Position numbers and translations under genes: made by a program. From contig NZ_CP159486.1 in the NCBI RefSeq assembly GCF_041902845.1, forward strand, positions 558,001 through 622,000: a stretch of DNA of 64,000 nt, read 5' to 3'. Below, in pieces: positions 6,207 to 15,297 of the stretch; position 1 is the first letter of the stretch, and the number at the start of each line of letters is the position of its first letter. The DNA comes from Limibacterium fermenti. Lineage in GTDB: Bacteria > Bacteroidota > Bacteroidia > Bacteroidales > Dysgonomonadaceae. Under the pieces are notes generated by a model. The model had not been told where the DNA came from and did no database searches. It was given only the letters and a program-made list of their open reading frames with translations.

Positions 6207-7910
6207 TTATCGAGTCAAAGCGATAAATTCCTGATTGTTTCGGTACTTGGCAAACTCCAGGTCGTTTAATGCTTTAGAGGCGATCGTTCTGTCGAGCGCG
6301 ATAGCCGTCCGTAAATTATCGACGACGACATTGAAGTTGTTGGTGCGCGAACCGATAATGGCTTGCAAGTATGCCGTGGTGGCATCGGGCGTTTGATTGT
6401 TGTCGAGCGTCGACTTCGCTTGACTGTAGTTGCGTGTGAGCAGTTGCGCCAATGCTGCATTGTTCGACTTGGTATCTCCGAATGCTTCTACCGCCTGGTT
6501 GTAATTGCCTTCCATTAAATACAACAGTCCCATTGCCTCTTCGAGGCTGTTTGCACCCGAAGCGCTTCCCAGCAATTCTTTTGCCGTGTCTACATTGCCC
6601 GAGTTCAATGCCAGCAACGCCTGGTTTGCATTTACTTCCGGCGCCGAAGGAGCTACTTGTGCGGCTCGGTCGAACGATTGCTTGGCTTTGTTCCATTCGC
6701 CGCGTTTGAAGAACAGCGTGCCCATATTGTTCCATCCCCGGTAATCTTGCGGGAAGTGAACGGTCACGTATTGATAGATCTTTTCTTTTTCAGCCACGTT
6801 GTCGGTCAGGCTCGAAGCGTATAATAACTCTTCGACCGATAGTTTTTTCGGATCGTTTTTCCAGAAATCCCTGATTTCGTCATCCGATTTACCGATGATT
6901 TCGATGTTGGCCGTAATGCGTGAGCGGCGCAGTTGCGGCAGGATGGTTTGCGCCAAGTCTTCGTAGATGAACGAAATATTTTTGATTTCCTTTTCACGTG
7001 TTTCGGTGTCAGGATACATTTCCAGTACACGCAAAATCAATTCTTTGTCCTGTAAGTTCGACGCCTGTACCAATTGGCGGAATCCTTCCCAGTCCTGTGC
7101 CGTGTAACGGGCGTTGATATCGGTGTTGATGGATTGTTTACGCAGTTCGTTTTCGAGATATTTCGAGGTGTTCTTTTCGCGTTGGGCCGCGAGCTTGTCG
7201 TTTAACTGAGCGCCGCCGTCGGGCGATGCATAGGCTGAGATTTCCACATCGACATTTTGTTTCGGGTCGTTAAAGGCTTCGCGCACGCGTTTTTTCCAAG
7301 CCGACATATCTTGTTTGTTCAATTCGCTTTGGCGCAGCTCGGCCTGTTGGATAACGAATAAGATATTGGCTTCCTGCGCTTGTTTGATAATGCGTTGGAA
7401 TCCGTCGTCGGCGACCGAAGGCGTGGTGGTTGCAACGCTGGCCAGGGCGGAAGTGGCGATGACGCCATCGGCGACTTTCACGTCGGGCAACGACGATTGT
7501 TTTTGTTTAATCCGTCCGTCGAACCGCAGGAATAGTTCCGACGATTGCATTTCCGGTTGATACGGAAATTTAAAGGTCATCGTAAAGTTTCCTCCCCGTT
7601 TGTGAGGAATGGTTATGCGGTTTCCCGACACATTCTCGCCCTGATAGCTGTAGGCTGTGCCGGTGGTTTCCCTGTTTCCGGCATATTTCAGTACGGGGGT
7701 GATGGTAACGGTGGCGTTTTTGTTGAACCATTTTTCGGGGAATGTCCCGTTGACGGTTACCGGAATTTCGTTTCCGACCGTTTCGAGCGGTGAGGGCGTG
7801 ACGTTAAAATTGGATTGTGCCAAAGGCTTCAGCTTACTGCTGCACGAGGTGGCGAACAGTACTAACGAAGCCGCAAAAATTACGGAAAAAAAGTACGATT
7901 TTCTCTTCAT
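6207..7910 (-). CDS. OmpA-like / TPR outer-membrane lipoprotein
   Basis: This 567-residue protein starts with a lipoprotein signal (SLVLFATSC, lipidated Cys at residue 23). Residues 30-160 are beta-rich, with the pattern of the Bacteroidota proteins that precede an OmpA-like domain. Residues about 195-260 contain the OmpA-like core (VDVEISAYASPDGGAQLND..AAQREKNTSKYL), which in the family contacts peptidoglycan. The C-terminal 200 residues are tetratricopeptide repeats (YRGWNNMGTLFFKRGEWNKA..FDRAAQVAPSAPEV). It is probably periplasm-facing on the outer membrane and may link envelope and cell wall. The exact role is unknown. It is monocistronic, with a promoter 58 bases upstream and a terminator downstream. 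Confidence 0.85.
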   Translation of the reverse strand: MKRKSYFFSVIFAASLVLFATSCSSKLKPLAQSNFNVTPSPLETVGNEIPVTVNGTFPEKWFNKNATVTITPVLKYAGNRETTGTAYSYQGENVSGNRITIPHKRGGNFTMTFKFPYQPEMQSSELFLRFDGRIKQKQSSLPDVKVADGVIATSALASVATTTPSVADDGFQRIIKQAQEANILFVIQQAELRQSELNKQDMSAWKKRVREAFNDPKQNVDVEISAYASPDGGAQLNDKLAAQREKNTSKYLENELRKQSINTDINARYTAQDWEGFRQLVQASNLQDKELILRVLEMYPDTETREKEIKNISFIYEDLAQTILPQLRRSRITANIEIIGKSDDEIRDFWKNDPKKLSVEELLYASSLTDNVAEKEKIYQYVTVHFPQDYRGWNNMGTLFFKRGEWNKAKQSFDRAAQVAPSAPEVNANQALLALNSGNVDTAKELLGSASGANSLEEAMGLLYLMEGNYNQAVEAFGDTKSNNAALAQLLTRNYSQAKSTLDNNQTPDATTAYLQAIIGSRTNNFNVVVDNLRTAIALDRTIASKALNDLEFAKYRNNQEFIALTR

Positions 7911-7967
7911 GTTTATATATAATTACAGAATGTTATTATCTCCGATTTATTCCAATTGAATCAACTG

Positions 7968-7975
7968 CAAATTTA
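7968..7975 (-). promoter_or_regulatory. -7 promoter element of the OmpA/TPR gene
   Basis: TAAATTTG on the minus strand fits TAnnTTTG and lies 58 bases before the start codon. The -33 region is weak. Confidence 0.45.
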
Positions 7976-8051
7976 CTTCTTTATACGATAATAACGATGC
8001 CTTTTATCACCTTTATTTATTTTTTAGAAATACGCCGGCGAAACAGGAGTC

Positions 8052-8096
8052 CCTCCGTGTAACTTTGTGTCTTCTTCGTGTCCTCTGTGTAACCGT
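8052..8096. repeat. Short tandem GTGT repeat, about 10 bp period
   Basis: GTGT recurs at 8057, 8067, 8078 and 8087 inside CTCCGTGTAA-like units. It fills the spacer just downstream of pdxB (read on the minus strand) and belongs to the low-complexity spacer tracts seen across the window. Confidence 0.6.
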
Positions 8097-8099
8097 TTC

Positions 8100-9212
8100 T
8101 TACCGCACTTTAAATCCGAAATCATGCAATAATCGTGCGGTCGGTTCATCGACATTCACCACTTCGTAAGCGGCGTATTCCCTTCGCAGCGGATAATGCG
8201 AGCGGAAATAGTAAAAGCGTTCGGGAGCGGCTTTCAGTTGTTGCGTTTCTTTTGCCGGATCGTAGGTTCGGCGCACGGCTACGGCCAGCCGTTCTTCCAC
8301 CGGCACATCCATAAGATTGATCTCCGGATCGGGCGGGGTGGGTAACGCGGAGAGCTGTATGGGGCTGATGCCGCAATGAAAGAATTCATTCACGTTTTCG
8401 AGCGACATGCGGGTGGCTGCCCATTTGCCGTCGGCCGAATAGCCGGCGATATGGGGGGTGGCGATATCCGACAAGCGCAGCAGGTCGCGGTCGATATCCG
8501 GCTCGTTTTCCCAGCAATCGATCACCGTTCCGGCAATCTTGCCCGATTCAAGCGCGTGGACCAGCGCCCGGTTGTCGGCCACGGCTCCGCGGCATGAATT
8601 GATAATGAACGGCTTTTTGCCCGCATGATTCAGAAAGTTTTCGTCGACCAAATGATAGGTCGCATACGTGCCGGTTTTCGTTAAGGGGGTGTGTAAGGTG
8701 ATGATATCCGCTTCTCGCCGGATGGTTTCGAGGCCGGTAAAGGCGCTGCTGCCTTCTTTCGCTTCGCGCGGCGGGTCATTGAGAAGAATGTGCATGCCCA
8801 GTTTCCGGCAGGCCGCTTCGACTTTCTTGCCTACGTTTCCCACACCTATGATGCCGATGGTTTTACGGCTCAGGTCGAAAGAGTGGGTGCGGGCGAGATG
8901 CAGCAACGAGGAAGTGACGTATTGCTCCACCGACGAAGCGTTGCATCCCGGGGCGGTACGCCAGGCGATGCCGTGCGAGTCGCAGTATTCCGTATCGATA
9001 TGGTCGAAGCCGATCGTCGCGGAACAAATCAATTTCACCTTTGTCCCTTCCAGCAATTCCTTGCCGAAATGGGTGACCGTCCGTACGATGAGCGCGTCTT
9101 TGTCGCGGATGTTTTGTTTATCGAATAAGTTTCCCGGCAGATATTCCACCTGCCCGAACTGTTCGGCGAATCCGTTTAAATAAGGAATGTGAGCGTCTGC
9201 TAATAATTTCAT
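8100..9212 (-). CDS. pdxB: Erythronate-4-phosphate dehydrogenase
   Basis: This 370-residue enzyme of the D-2-hydroxyacid dehydrogenase superfamily oxidises 4-phospho-D-erythronate in pyridoxal 5'-phosphate synthesis. The N-terminal ALIVRTVTHF..LICSATIGFDHID segment and the NAD Rossmann motif GIIGVGNVGKKV (about residue 121) are present. So are the catalytic Arg in NSCRGAVAD (about 204), the Glu of the NEPDID region and the His in ATPHIAGYS (about 254). The C-terminal about 85 residues form the dimerisation domain that separates PdxB from PGDH. It is upstream of the OmpA/TPR gene but separated by 189 bases, and may be co-transcribed with the hydrolase gene before it. Confidence 0.95.
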   Translation of the reverse strand: MKLLADAHIPYLNGFAEQFGQVEYLPGNLFDKQNIRDKDALIVRTVTHFGKELLEGTKVKLICSATIGFDHIDTEYCDSHGIAWRTAPGCNASSVEQYVTSSLLHLARTHSFDLSRKTIGIIGVGNVGKKVEAACRKLGMHILLNDPPREAKEGSSAFTGLETIRREADIITLHTPLTKTGTYATYHLVDENFLNHAGKKPFIINSCRGAVADNRALVHALESGKIAGTVIDCWENEPDIDRDLLRLSDIATPHIAGYSADGKWAATRMSLENVNEFFHCGISPIQLSALPTPPDPEINLMDVPVEERLAVAVRRTYDPAKETQQLKAAPERFYYFRSHYPLRREYAAYEVVNVDEPTARLLHDFGFKVR

Positions 9213-9253
9213 TCTATCTAATCAATCGTTTTTTTAAGCAATCGTATTCCGCC

Positions 9254-10459
9254 CTATCGTTTCGCATCTACAATGGAGGCGGCGACGGCATTCGCGACCA
9301 ACGACCGTAAGCGGACCGCTTCGCCTCCATCGTCGGGATGGGCGCGGTTGGTCAGGAGGATAACCGCTACATCGTTATCGGGATCGATCACCACCGAGGT
9401 GCCGGTATATCCGGTGTGTCCGTACGTGTTCGGCCCTAACAAGTCGCCGTTATTCGATGCGTAAGCCGTAAAGATGTCCCAGCCCGGTGTCCGGCCGAGC
9501 GAAGCTACATGACGTGGAACGGTGCGCATTGTTTTTACGCCCAACGGGCTGAGAATCCGCTTGCCGTTGTATTGCCCGCCGTTTTGTAAAGCGGCCGCCA
9601 GGATGGCTATGTCATCGGCATCCGAAAACAAGCCGGCATTGCCCGATATGCCCCCGTTCATCACCCGCGCCAGCGGATCGTGCACGATGCCCCGGAGCAA
9701 TCCTCCTTGGGCGAGTTTTTCGGTGGGAGCTACGCGGCGGAAGGTTTCGCCTGCCGGGGTGAAGTCGGTATGTTTCATTCCCAATACCGTATAAATATTT
9801 TGTTTGGCAAAGTCGCGCAGATTCTTTTTACTGACCTTCTCAATGATTCGTTGAAGGGTGATATAATTCAGGCAACTGTATTGGAAGTCGGTTTGCGGCT
9901 CGAAGTCGCGCGGGCAGGTCGATATATAATCGATAAGGCCGTCGGGATTGGGGGAGCCGTATTTCTGTTGAAGCTCTGTGACCGGCGCGTAAGGCGGCAG
10001 TCCCGATGTGTGCGTGAGTAAGTCGATCACCCGGATATCTTTCTTTTTCCCGTCTTCCCCCACCCATGGTTGAAAGTCGGGGATGAAGTCATTCACTTTG
10101 TCGAGAAAGCGGATTTCACCTCGTTCGACGAGTACCATGGCGGATAGCGCCGTCGCCAGAGGCTTGGTCAATGAAGCCAGGTCGAAAACGGTTGACGTTT
10201 CCATTTTTAGGATAGACGGATAGACTTGTTTGTTTCCGTAAGCCTTCAGATAGGCCATTTTTCCGTTTCGGACGACAGCCAGTACGGCGCCGGGTATTTG
10301 TTTTTCGGCAATCGCTTTTTCGATTACCCGGTCGGCATATACGAGTCGTCGCGAGTCCATACCCACTTCTTCAGGCGATACTTTAAGCAATGGCTGAGCA
10401 CTTGCCGATAGAACGGTTCCTAAAAGAACACATCCTATTAAAAAATAAATTCTTTTCAT
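9254..10459 (-). CDS. Exported serine hydrolase of the class C beta-lactamase fold
   Basis: The 401-residue protein has a cleavable signal peptide (IYFLIGCVLLGTVLSASAQ). The SxxK nucleophile motif is in LASLTKPLA (about residue 97), and the KTG-equivalent HTG is in YGHTGYTGTS (about 347). The second motif, normally YxN, reads YSC in FQYSCLNY, so the usual Asn is replaced by Cys or the motif is displaced. The family covers D-alanine carboxypeptidases, esterases and beta-lactamases. The SLTK..HTG set and secretion suggest peptidoglycan or ester hydrolysis in the periplasm. It lies between pgl and pdxB on the same strand. Substrate and beta-lactam resistance cannot be inferred. Confidence 0.85.
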   Translation of the reverse strand: MKRIYFLIGCVLLGTVLSASAQPLLKVSPEEVGMDSRRLVYADRVIEKAIAEKQIPGAVLAVVRNGKMAYLKAYGNKQVYPSILKMETSTVFDLASLTKPLATALSAMVLVERGEIRFLDKVNDFIPDFQPWVGEDGKKKDIRVIDLLTHTSGLPPYAPVTELQQKYGSPNPDGLIDYISTCPRDFEPQTDFQYSCLNYITLQRIIEKVSKKNLRDFAKQNIYTVLGMKHTDFTPAGETFRRVAPTEKLAQGGLLRGIVHDPLARVMNGGISGNAGLFSDADDIAILAAALQNGGQYNGKRILSPLGVKTMRTVPRHVASLGRTPGWDIFTAYASNNGDLLGPNTYGHTGYTGTSVVIDPDNDVAVILLTNRAHPDDGGEAVRLRSLVANAVAASIVDAKR

Positions 10460-10485
10460 GTTATTCTAATGATGTGCTGATTTCA

Positions 10486-10683
10486 AATTACAAATGACAA
10501 ATTACAAATGACAAATTACAAATGACGAATTACAAATGACAAATTATGAATTACTTTGTCGGCTGATTAGCTGACGGCTCATTCCCTCATTTGCTCATTC
10601 CCTCATCTGCTAATTCGCTAATTCGCTAATTTACTCATCTCCTCATCTGCTAATTCGCTAATTTGCTAATTAGCTAATTATTA
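10486..10683. repeat. Heptamer and octamer tandem repeats in the pgl spacer
   Basis: Roughly 10486-10557 is built from 7-base units AAATTAC and AAATGAC in alternation. From about 10580 to 10683 the unit changes to 8 bases (CTAATTCG, CTAATTTG, CTCATCTG). It fills nearly all of the 224-base spacer. No gene or hairpin terminator is seen inside. Confidence 0.85.
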
Positions 10684-11400
10684 TTATTTCCCCGCAGCTT
10701 TTTTATCTAAAAACCACGTAAGCGTGCCGTGCGAAGGATTAACCCTCGCAGCCGGATAGCGGCTGGTATTGCGATGCCGGGGCGCCATTATTTCCCTTAC
10801 TTTATCGGCCTTTGCTTCGCCGGTAACCAGGAAAGCCACATGCCGGGCATTGTTGATCACTCTTCCGGACAAGCTGATTCTTTTTTGTCCGCTGTCGGGA
10901 TGCGTGCCGACCACACACACATGGCCGTTATCCCACAAATCGATTTCATGCGGGAATATCGATGCCGTATGACCGTCATCGCCCATGCCGAGCATCACGA
11001 TATCGAAAGCCGGCATGCCCTCGATACTATCCGTCGCGCGCGAGATGATTTCCCCGTAGCGATTTGCTTCCGATGTGGGATCGTCTTCCCCGTGAATATG
11101 GAAGATTTGTTTTTCGGACACGGGTATGAAATCGAACAGATTCTCCCGGGCCATTCTGTAATTGCTTTGCTCGTCGGTAGGTCCCACACAACGTTCGTCT
11201 CCCCAAAAGAAGCGGATTTTTCCCCATTCGATATCGTCGCGATGCTCTTCCGCCCAATACCGGAACAACGATTTAGGCGTAGAACCGCCCGATAACGCCA
11301 ATGTAACCACCTCTTTTTGTGCGAGGATTTCCTTCAGCCATTCGGTAAAAGCGTTATTCAACGCTTCGATGTCTTCAAATATTTTTATTTCTGTTTCCAT
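10684..11400 (-). CDS. pgl: 6-phosphogluconolactonase
   Basis: This 238-residue SugI/DevB-family enzyme hydrolyses 6-phosphoglucono-delta-lactone to 6-phosphogluconate, the second step of the oxidative pentose phosphate pathway. Family segments are clear: LALSGGSTPKSLF (phosphate loop, about residue 34), IRFFWGDERCVGP (about 62), and FDIVMLGMGDDGHTASIFP (about 129) with the catalytic GMGxDGHxASxFP. It lies 50 bases downstream of zwf on the same strand, so the two consecutive enzymes are very likely co-expressed. A heptamer tract fills the junction. Confidence 0.96.
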   Translation of the reverse strand: METEIKIFEDIEALNNAFTEWLKEILAQKEVVTLALSGGSTPKSLFRYWAEEHRDDIEWGKIRFFWGDERCVGPTDEQSNYRMARENLFDFIPVSEKQIFHIHGEDDPTSEANRYGEIISRATDSIEGMPAFDIVMLGMGDDGHTASIFPHEIDLWDNGHVCVVGTHPDSGQKRISLSGRVINNARHVAFLVTGEAKADKVREIMAPRHRNTSRYPAARVNPSHGTLTWFLDKKAAGK

Positions 11401-11405
11401 TTTCT

Positions 11406-11447
11406 AATCTCCAATCTCCAATCTCTAATCTCCAATCTCTAATCTCC
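11406..11447. repeat. Six heptamer repeats AATCTCY between zwf and pgl
   Basis: Six exact 7-base units (AATCTCC or AATCTCT) occupy the 50-base junction of the two genes. Copy-number change would alter the spacing but not a reading frame. Confidence 0.85.
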
Positions 11448-11450
11448 ATT

Positions 11451-12977
11451 TTACAATTCGCAATACACCCCGTCTTCCGCTAAGTTTTTGCACGGGTAGC
11501 GCCATATATTTTCTTTACCGTCGATCAGGTCGTCGGCACAATCGGGTCCCCACGATCCGGCGGGATAGCCATGCAGCGGAGCATCCTTGTCCTCCTCCCA
11601 ATAATCGAGGATCGGCTGTACGAACTTCCATGTTTCCTCTACGGCCACGCCTTGCATATAAAGAGTATTGTCGCCGGCCATACAGTCGGTAAGCAATCGT
11701 TCGTATGCCCCGGGAATATAATGATCGTTTAATTCCGAATAATGGAAATCCATATTCACCGATTTCATTTCATACCCGCTTCCGGGGACTTTCATGCCGG
11801 TTTTCAGCAAAATGCCTTCATCGGGATGAATACGTAAAATGAGTAAGTTCTCGCCCTTGTCGCCTTCCGTCTGTTTGAAGAGGCGGGTAGGGGAAGGTTT
11901 GAAATGGATGACGATCTCCGACACCCGTGTCGGCAGCCGCTTGCCCGTACGGAGGTAGAACGGTACGCCTTCCCAACGCCAATTGTCGATAAAGAACTTC
12001 ATGGCGACGTAGGTCTCTGTCCGTGAAGTTTTCTTTACATCCTTTTCCTCCCGATAGCCTTTGAGTTGCTTTCCGCGGACGGTCGCTTCGGTGTATTGTC
12101 CCCGGATAACGTTGTTCTTCAGGTCGAGCTTGGTAAACGGACGCAATGCCCGGAAGACTTTCATCTTCTCATAGCGGATATCGTCGGCCGAAATTTTCGA
12201 AGGGGGCTCCATGGCCACCAGCGATACGACCTGCAGAAGATGGTTTTGTATCATGTCGCGCAGGGCGCCCGCGTGATCGTAATAACCGCCGCGGTCTTCC
12301 ACGCCGATACTTTCGGCGGCGGTGATTTCGACGTGCTGGATATACCTTCGGTTCCAGAGAGGTTCGTAAATACCATTGCCGAAGCGGGTCACCATCAGGT
12401 TCTGCACGGTTTCTTTTCCCAGGTAATGATCGATGCGGTAAATCTGATCTTCTTCGAAAAAATCCAGCAGTTGTTGGTTGAGCTTCTGTGCCGATTCCAA
12501 GTCATGGCCGAACGGTTTTTCAATCACGATCCGCCGGAAGCCCGAATGCTGCAAGGTAAGCCCTTGACCGTAGAGGTATTTCGGAATCAAAGAGTAGAGC
12601 GATGGCGGCGTAGATAAATAAAATATATAATTATGATCGAGTTGGAATGTCGATTCCAGTTCGGCCAGTTTCGCTTTCACGTGGGCATATTCTTCCCCTT
12701 TTTGCGTGTCGATGCTGATATAAAACACTTTCGAGAGAAAATCATCAATCTTTACGGGTTTTGCATCTTTGTAATGAGCAAACTCCTGAATGCCTTTTTT
12801 CATCTTCTGGCGGAACGCACTATCGGAAAAGGAAGACCGGCTTACACCCAAAACCGCAAATCCTTTCGGCAACGACTCGTTCATATATAAATCGAAAACG
12901 GCCGGAATGAGTTTGCGATAGGTTAGGTCGCCCGATGCTCCGAAAATCACCAGCGCTTGATTGACTACTTTTTTCAT
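11451..12977 (-). CDS. zwf: Glucose-6-phosphate 1-dehydrogenase
   Basis: This 508-residue enzyme oxidises glucose 6-phosphate to the lactone with NADP+, the entry step of the oxidative pentose phosphate pathway. The N-terminal dinucleotide loop reads IFGASGDLTYRKLIP (about residue 12) and the catalytic signature is RIDHYLGKETVQN (about 176), with the active His and substrate Lys intact. The C-terminal DAPLHGYPAGSWGPDCADDL segment is typical of the family. Length is normal. It heads the zwf-pgl unit. The gnd gene often found with it is not in the window. Confidence 0.97.
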   Translation of the reverse strand: MKKVVNQALVIFGASGDLTYRKLIPAVFDLYMNESLPKGFAVLGVSRSSFSDSAFRQKMKKGIQEFAHYKDAKPVKIDDFLSKVFYISIDTQKGEEYAHVKAKLAELESTFQLDHNYIFYLSTPPSLYSLIPKYLYGQGLTLQHSGFRRIVIEKPFGHDLESAQKLNQQLLDFFEEDQIYRIDHYLGKETVQNLMVTRFGNGIYEPLWNRRYIQHVEITAAESIGVEDRGGYYDHAGALRDMIQNHLLQVVSLVAMEPPSKISADDIRYEKMKVFRALRPFTKLDLKNNVIRGQYTEATVRGKQLKGYREEKDVKKTSRTETYVAMKFFIDNWRWEGVPFYLRTGKRLPTRVSEIVIHFKPSPTRLFKQTEGDKGENLLILRIHPDEGILLKTGMKVPGSGYEMKSVNMDFHYSELNDHYIPGAYERLLTDCMAGDNTLYMQGVAVEETWKFVQPILDYWEEDKDAPLHGYPAGSWGPDCADDLIDGKENIWRYPCKNLAEDGVYCEL

Positions 12978-13055
12978 TCTATGATTGGTTGTTTTATTAC
13001 CGTCTTAAACAACGAACTTATCGAAAAGTTGTTGTCGCATTCACAAAACAGTTTC

Positions 13056-13832
13056 TTATTTACGCTTTGCGAACAGCCACTCCATAAAGTCAGGCCGGTT
13101 GAAAGCTGATGTCCAACTGTCGTGATTGAATCCGGGGAATTCAATATATTCGACGTCAATTCCGTTATTCTTGAGTGTTAAGTAGGCCTCTCGCGAGAAG
13201 GCGACCGGCACGACCTGGTCGGCATCGCCGTGGAATATGCGTATACGAGCCTGCGTTTTTATCTTGCCCAGGCGTTCGATATTCACGCCGCCGCAAATGG
13301 GAACAGCCGCCGCGAACAAATCCGGATAACGGCAAAGAAGGTCGAATGTGCCCATGCCCCCCATCGATAATCCTACGACATAAATCCGGTCCGTATCGAT
13401 CGGATAATGGCTGATGGTGCGGTCTATCAATTCTTTTACCGATTGCAGCGGGATGGATATTGGCGGATCGACTTCGAAGGGTATTCCCCGGAAGTTATCC
13501 GGACGAGTCTTCGGCGCCCAGTATCTTTCGGCTGGGCATTGCGGAAAGAGTACAAAGGCCGGATATTTCTCTCTGTTTACCGGATTGGTAAACATATTGC
13601 CGCCGTGGGTTAATTGGGCTTCATTATCGTTTCCCCGCTCACCGGCGCCGTGGAGAAATACAACCAGCGGATATTTCTTACCCGGGACAACTTGTTGCGG
13701 ATTTAATTGCCGGAACAATAACGAATCGCCTTGCGACGACAAATATACCTCTTTTATAAAGTCTTCTTGTTGGGCAACGAGCTGCATCCAGCAAAAGACA
13801 GCGAGAGAAGCAAAAATAATCTTTTTCATCAT
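13056..13832 (-). CDS. Secreted alpha/beta-hydrolase (CE1-like esterase)
   Basis: This 258-residue protein starts with a signal peptide (KKIIFASLAVFCWMQLVAQ). ATG at 13832 is preferred, although an in-frame ATG at 13853 would add seven charged residues. The alpha/beta-hydrolase core shows the oxyanion segment VFLHGAGERGNDN, the nucleophile elbow GLSMGGMG (Ser about residue 142), the acid in HGDADQVVP and the catalytic His in FPGFNHDSW. The closest known group is the secreted poly-ester/feruloyl-type esterases often called phospholipase/carboxylesterase in Bacteroidota. It is probably periplasmic. It lies upstream of zwf on the same strand with a 78-base gap, and no functional link is evident. 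Confidence 0.85.
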   Translation of the reverse strand: MMKKIIFASLAVFCWMQLVAQQEDFIKEVYLSSQGDSLLFRQLNPQQVVPGKKYPLVVFLHGAGERGNDNEAQLTHGGNMFTNPVNREKYPAFVLFPQCPAERYWAPKTRPDNFRGIPFEVDPPISIPLQSVKELIDRTISHYPIDTDRIYVVGLSMGGMGTFDLLCRYPDLFAAAVPICGGVNIERLGKIKTQARIRIFHGDADQVVPVAFSREAYLTLKNNGIDVEYIEFPGFNHDSWTSAFNRPDFMEWLFAKRK

Positions 13833-13994
13833 GTCTTTATTGTCGTTCTTCATTCCATATTATTGGAATTTATTATCGGTAGCGAAAGTAAGTATTTATT
13901 TTGAGATATTCAACGTTCTACGGTTTTTTCCATCAACCGAGGATGTCGTTTCAAGTAAAACCGTTGGTAAAAGTATTAAAAATCCGAGCGATAG

Positions 13995-14025
13995 TTTGCT
14001 GTTTCGAGAAAATATAGTAACTTTG
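13995..14025 (+). promoter_or_regulatory. Promoter of the ribosomal protein operon
   Basis: TTTG (13995-13998) and TAACTTTG (14018-14025) are separated by 19 bases, a full match to the phylum consensus. The start codon of rpsF is 45 bases downstream. Confidence 0.8.
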
Positions 14026-14070
14026 CCGTTCGAAAATTAAAATGACATAAAACATTAATAATTAACTAGT

Positions 14071-14502
14071 ATGAACAATTATGAAACCGTTTTCATTTTG
14101 ACTCCCGTTTTGTCTGATGCACAGATGAAGGAAGCGGTTGACAAATTCAAATCCCTCCTTACGGACAACGGAGCTGAAATTGTAAACGAAGAAAATTGGG
14201 GCTTACGCAAGCTGGCTTACCCCATCGACAAAAAAAGTACCGGCTTTTACGCTTTCTTAGAGTTTAATGCGGACCCTTTCGTAGTCGCAAAGCTCGAAGT
14301 GAATTTTCGTCGTGATGAACGCGTTATCCGCTTCTTAACCGTAAAACAAGACAAGTTTGCACTTGAATATGCGGAAAAGAGACGAAATAACCGCGGTGGT
14401 AAAAGACATGAGGCTCAGGCTAACAGGCAAACAACCGACAGGTCGTCGTCTAAAGCAAATGTAGAAAAACAGGAAGTAGAATCAAAAGAAACTAACGACT
14501 AA
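14071..14502 (+). CDS. rpsF: Ribosomal protein S6
   Basis: The S6 domain (MNNYETVFILTPVLSDAQMK through DERVIRFLTVKQDKFA) covers residues 1-100 and binds 16S rRNA together with S18. It is followed by a polar basic tail of about 40 residues, as is usual in Bacteroidota. It is first in the rpsF-rpsR-rplI operon, 4 bases before rpsR. Confidence 0.97.
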   Translation: MNNYETVFILTPVLSDAQMKEAVDKFKSLLTDNGAEIVNEENWGLRKLAYPIDKKSTGFYAFLEFNADPFVVAKLEVNFRRDERVIRFLTVKQDKFALEYAEKRRNNRGGKRHEAQANRQTTDRSSSKANVEKQEVESKETND

Positions 14503-14506
14503 GAAA

Positions 14507-14773
14507 ATGGCAAAACAATCAGAAATCAGATATTTGACTCCGCTATCGGTGGACGTAAAAAAGAAAAAATATTGCCGTTTTAAGAAAAACGGTATTAAGT
14601 ATATCGACTATAAAGATCCCGAGTTCTTAAAAAAATTCTTGAACGAGCAGGGCAAAATATTGCCTCGTAGAATTACCGGAACTTCGTTAAAGTTTCAACG
14701 CCGCGTTGCTCAAGCTGTGAAGAGAGCTCGTCATATTGCTTTGCTGCCTTACGTTGCCGATTTAATGAAATAA
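14507..14773 (+). CDS. rpsR: Ribosomal protein S18
   Basis: The 88-residue protein shows the S18 core (YIDYKDPEFLKKFLNEQGKI, LPRRITGTSLKFQRRV, QAVKRARHIALLPY). It binds 16S rRNA as a partner of S6. It is the middle gene of the operon, 4 bases after rpsF and 16 before rplI. Confidence 0.98.
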   Translation: MAKQSEIRYLTPLSVDVKKKKYCRFKKNGIKYIDYKDPEFLKKFLNEQGKILPRRITGTSLKFQRRVAQAVKRARHIALLPYVADLMK

Positions 14774-14789
14774 ATAAGGAGAGATAATC

Positions 14790-15233
14790 ATGGAAGTTAT
14801 TTTAAAAGAAGATATACAAAGTCTGGGTTATAAAGACGACGTGGTAAATGTCAGAAAAGGATATGCCCGTAACTACCTTATTCCCCAGGGAAAAGCCGTT
14901 ATCGCTACCGGTTCGGCTAAAAAAGTGCTCGCGGAAAATCTGAAACAACGCGCTCACAAACTCGAACAAATCAAAGCTGCTGCTCAGGAACTCGCTCATA
15001 AGTTAGAGGGGGTTTCGCTTACGATCGGAGCAAAGACCAGTTCTACGGGTACCATTTTCGGATCGGTTACCAATATTCAGTTGTCGGAAGCTCTTAAAGA
15101 AAAAGGGTTCGATGTGGATAGAAAATATATCGTCATCAAAGAACAAGTGAAAGAAGTCGGTACTTACAAAGCGATTGCTAAATTGCATAAAGAGATCTCG
15201 GTAGAAATTCCTTTTGAAATTGTTGCCGAGTAA
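14790..15233 (+). CDS. rplI: Ribosomal protein L9
   Basis: The 147-residue protein has the N-terminal L9 rRNA-binding domain (EVILKEDIQSLGYKDDVVNV, RKGYARNYLIPQGKA), a long connecting helix and a C-terminal domain (TGTIFGSVTNIQLSEALKEK). It binds 23S rRNA at the base of the L1 stalk. It is the last gene of the operon, preceded by AAGGAGAG and followed by a terminator. Confidence 0.98.
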   Translation: MEVILKEDIQSLGYKDDVVNVRKGYARNYLIPQGKAVIATGSAKKVLAENLKQRAHKLEQIKAAAQELAHKLEGVSLTIGAKTSSTGTIFGSVTNIQLSEALKEKGFDVDRKYIVIKEQVKEVGTYKAIAKLHKEISVEIPFEIVAE

Positions 15234-15260
15234 GAATAATTTAAGTTGTCAATAATGCAG

Positions 15261-15289
15261 AAAAAGCTCCGGGATATCCGGGGCTTTTT
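15261..15289 (+). terminator. Terminator of the rpsF operon
   Basis: AAAAAGC-CCGG and CCGG-GCTTTTT form a strong hairpin with flanking A and T runs, 28 bases after the rplI stop. Confidence 0.9.
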
Positions 15290-15297
15290 CAGTAATT

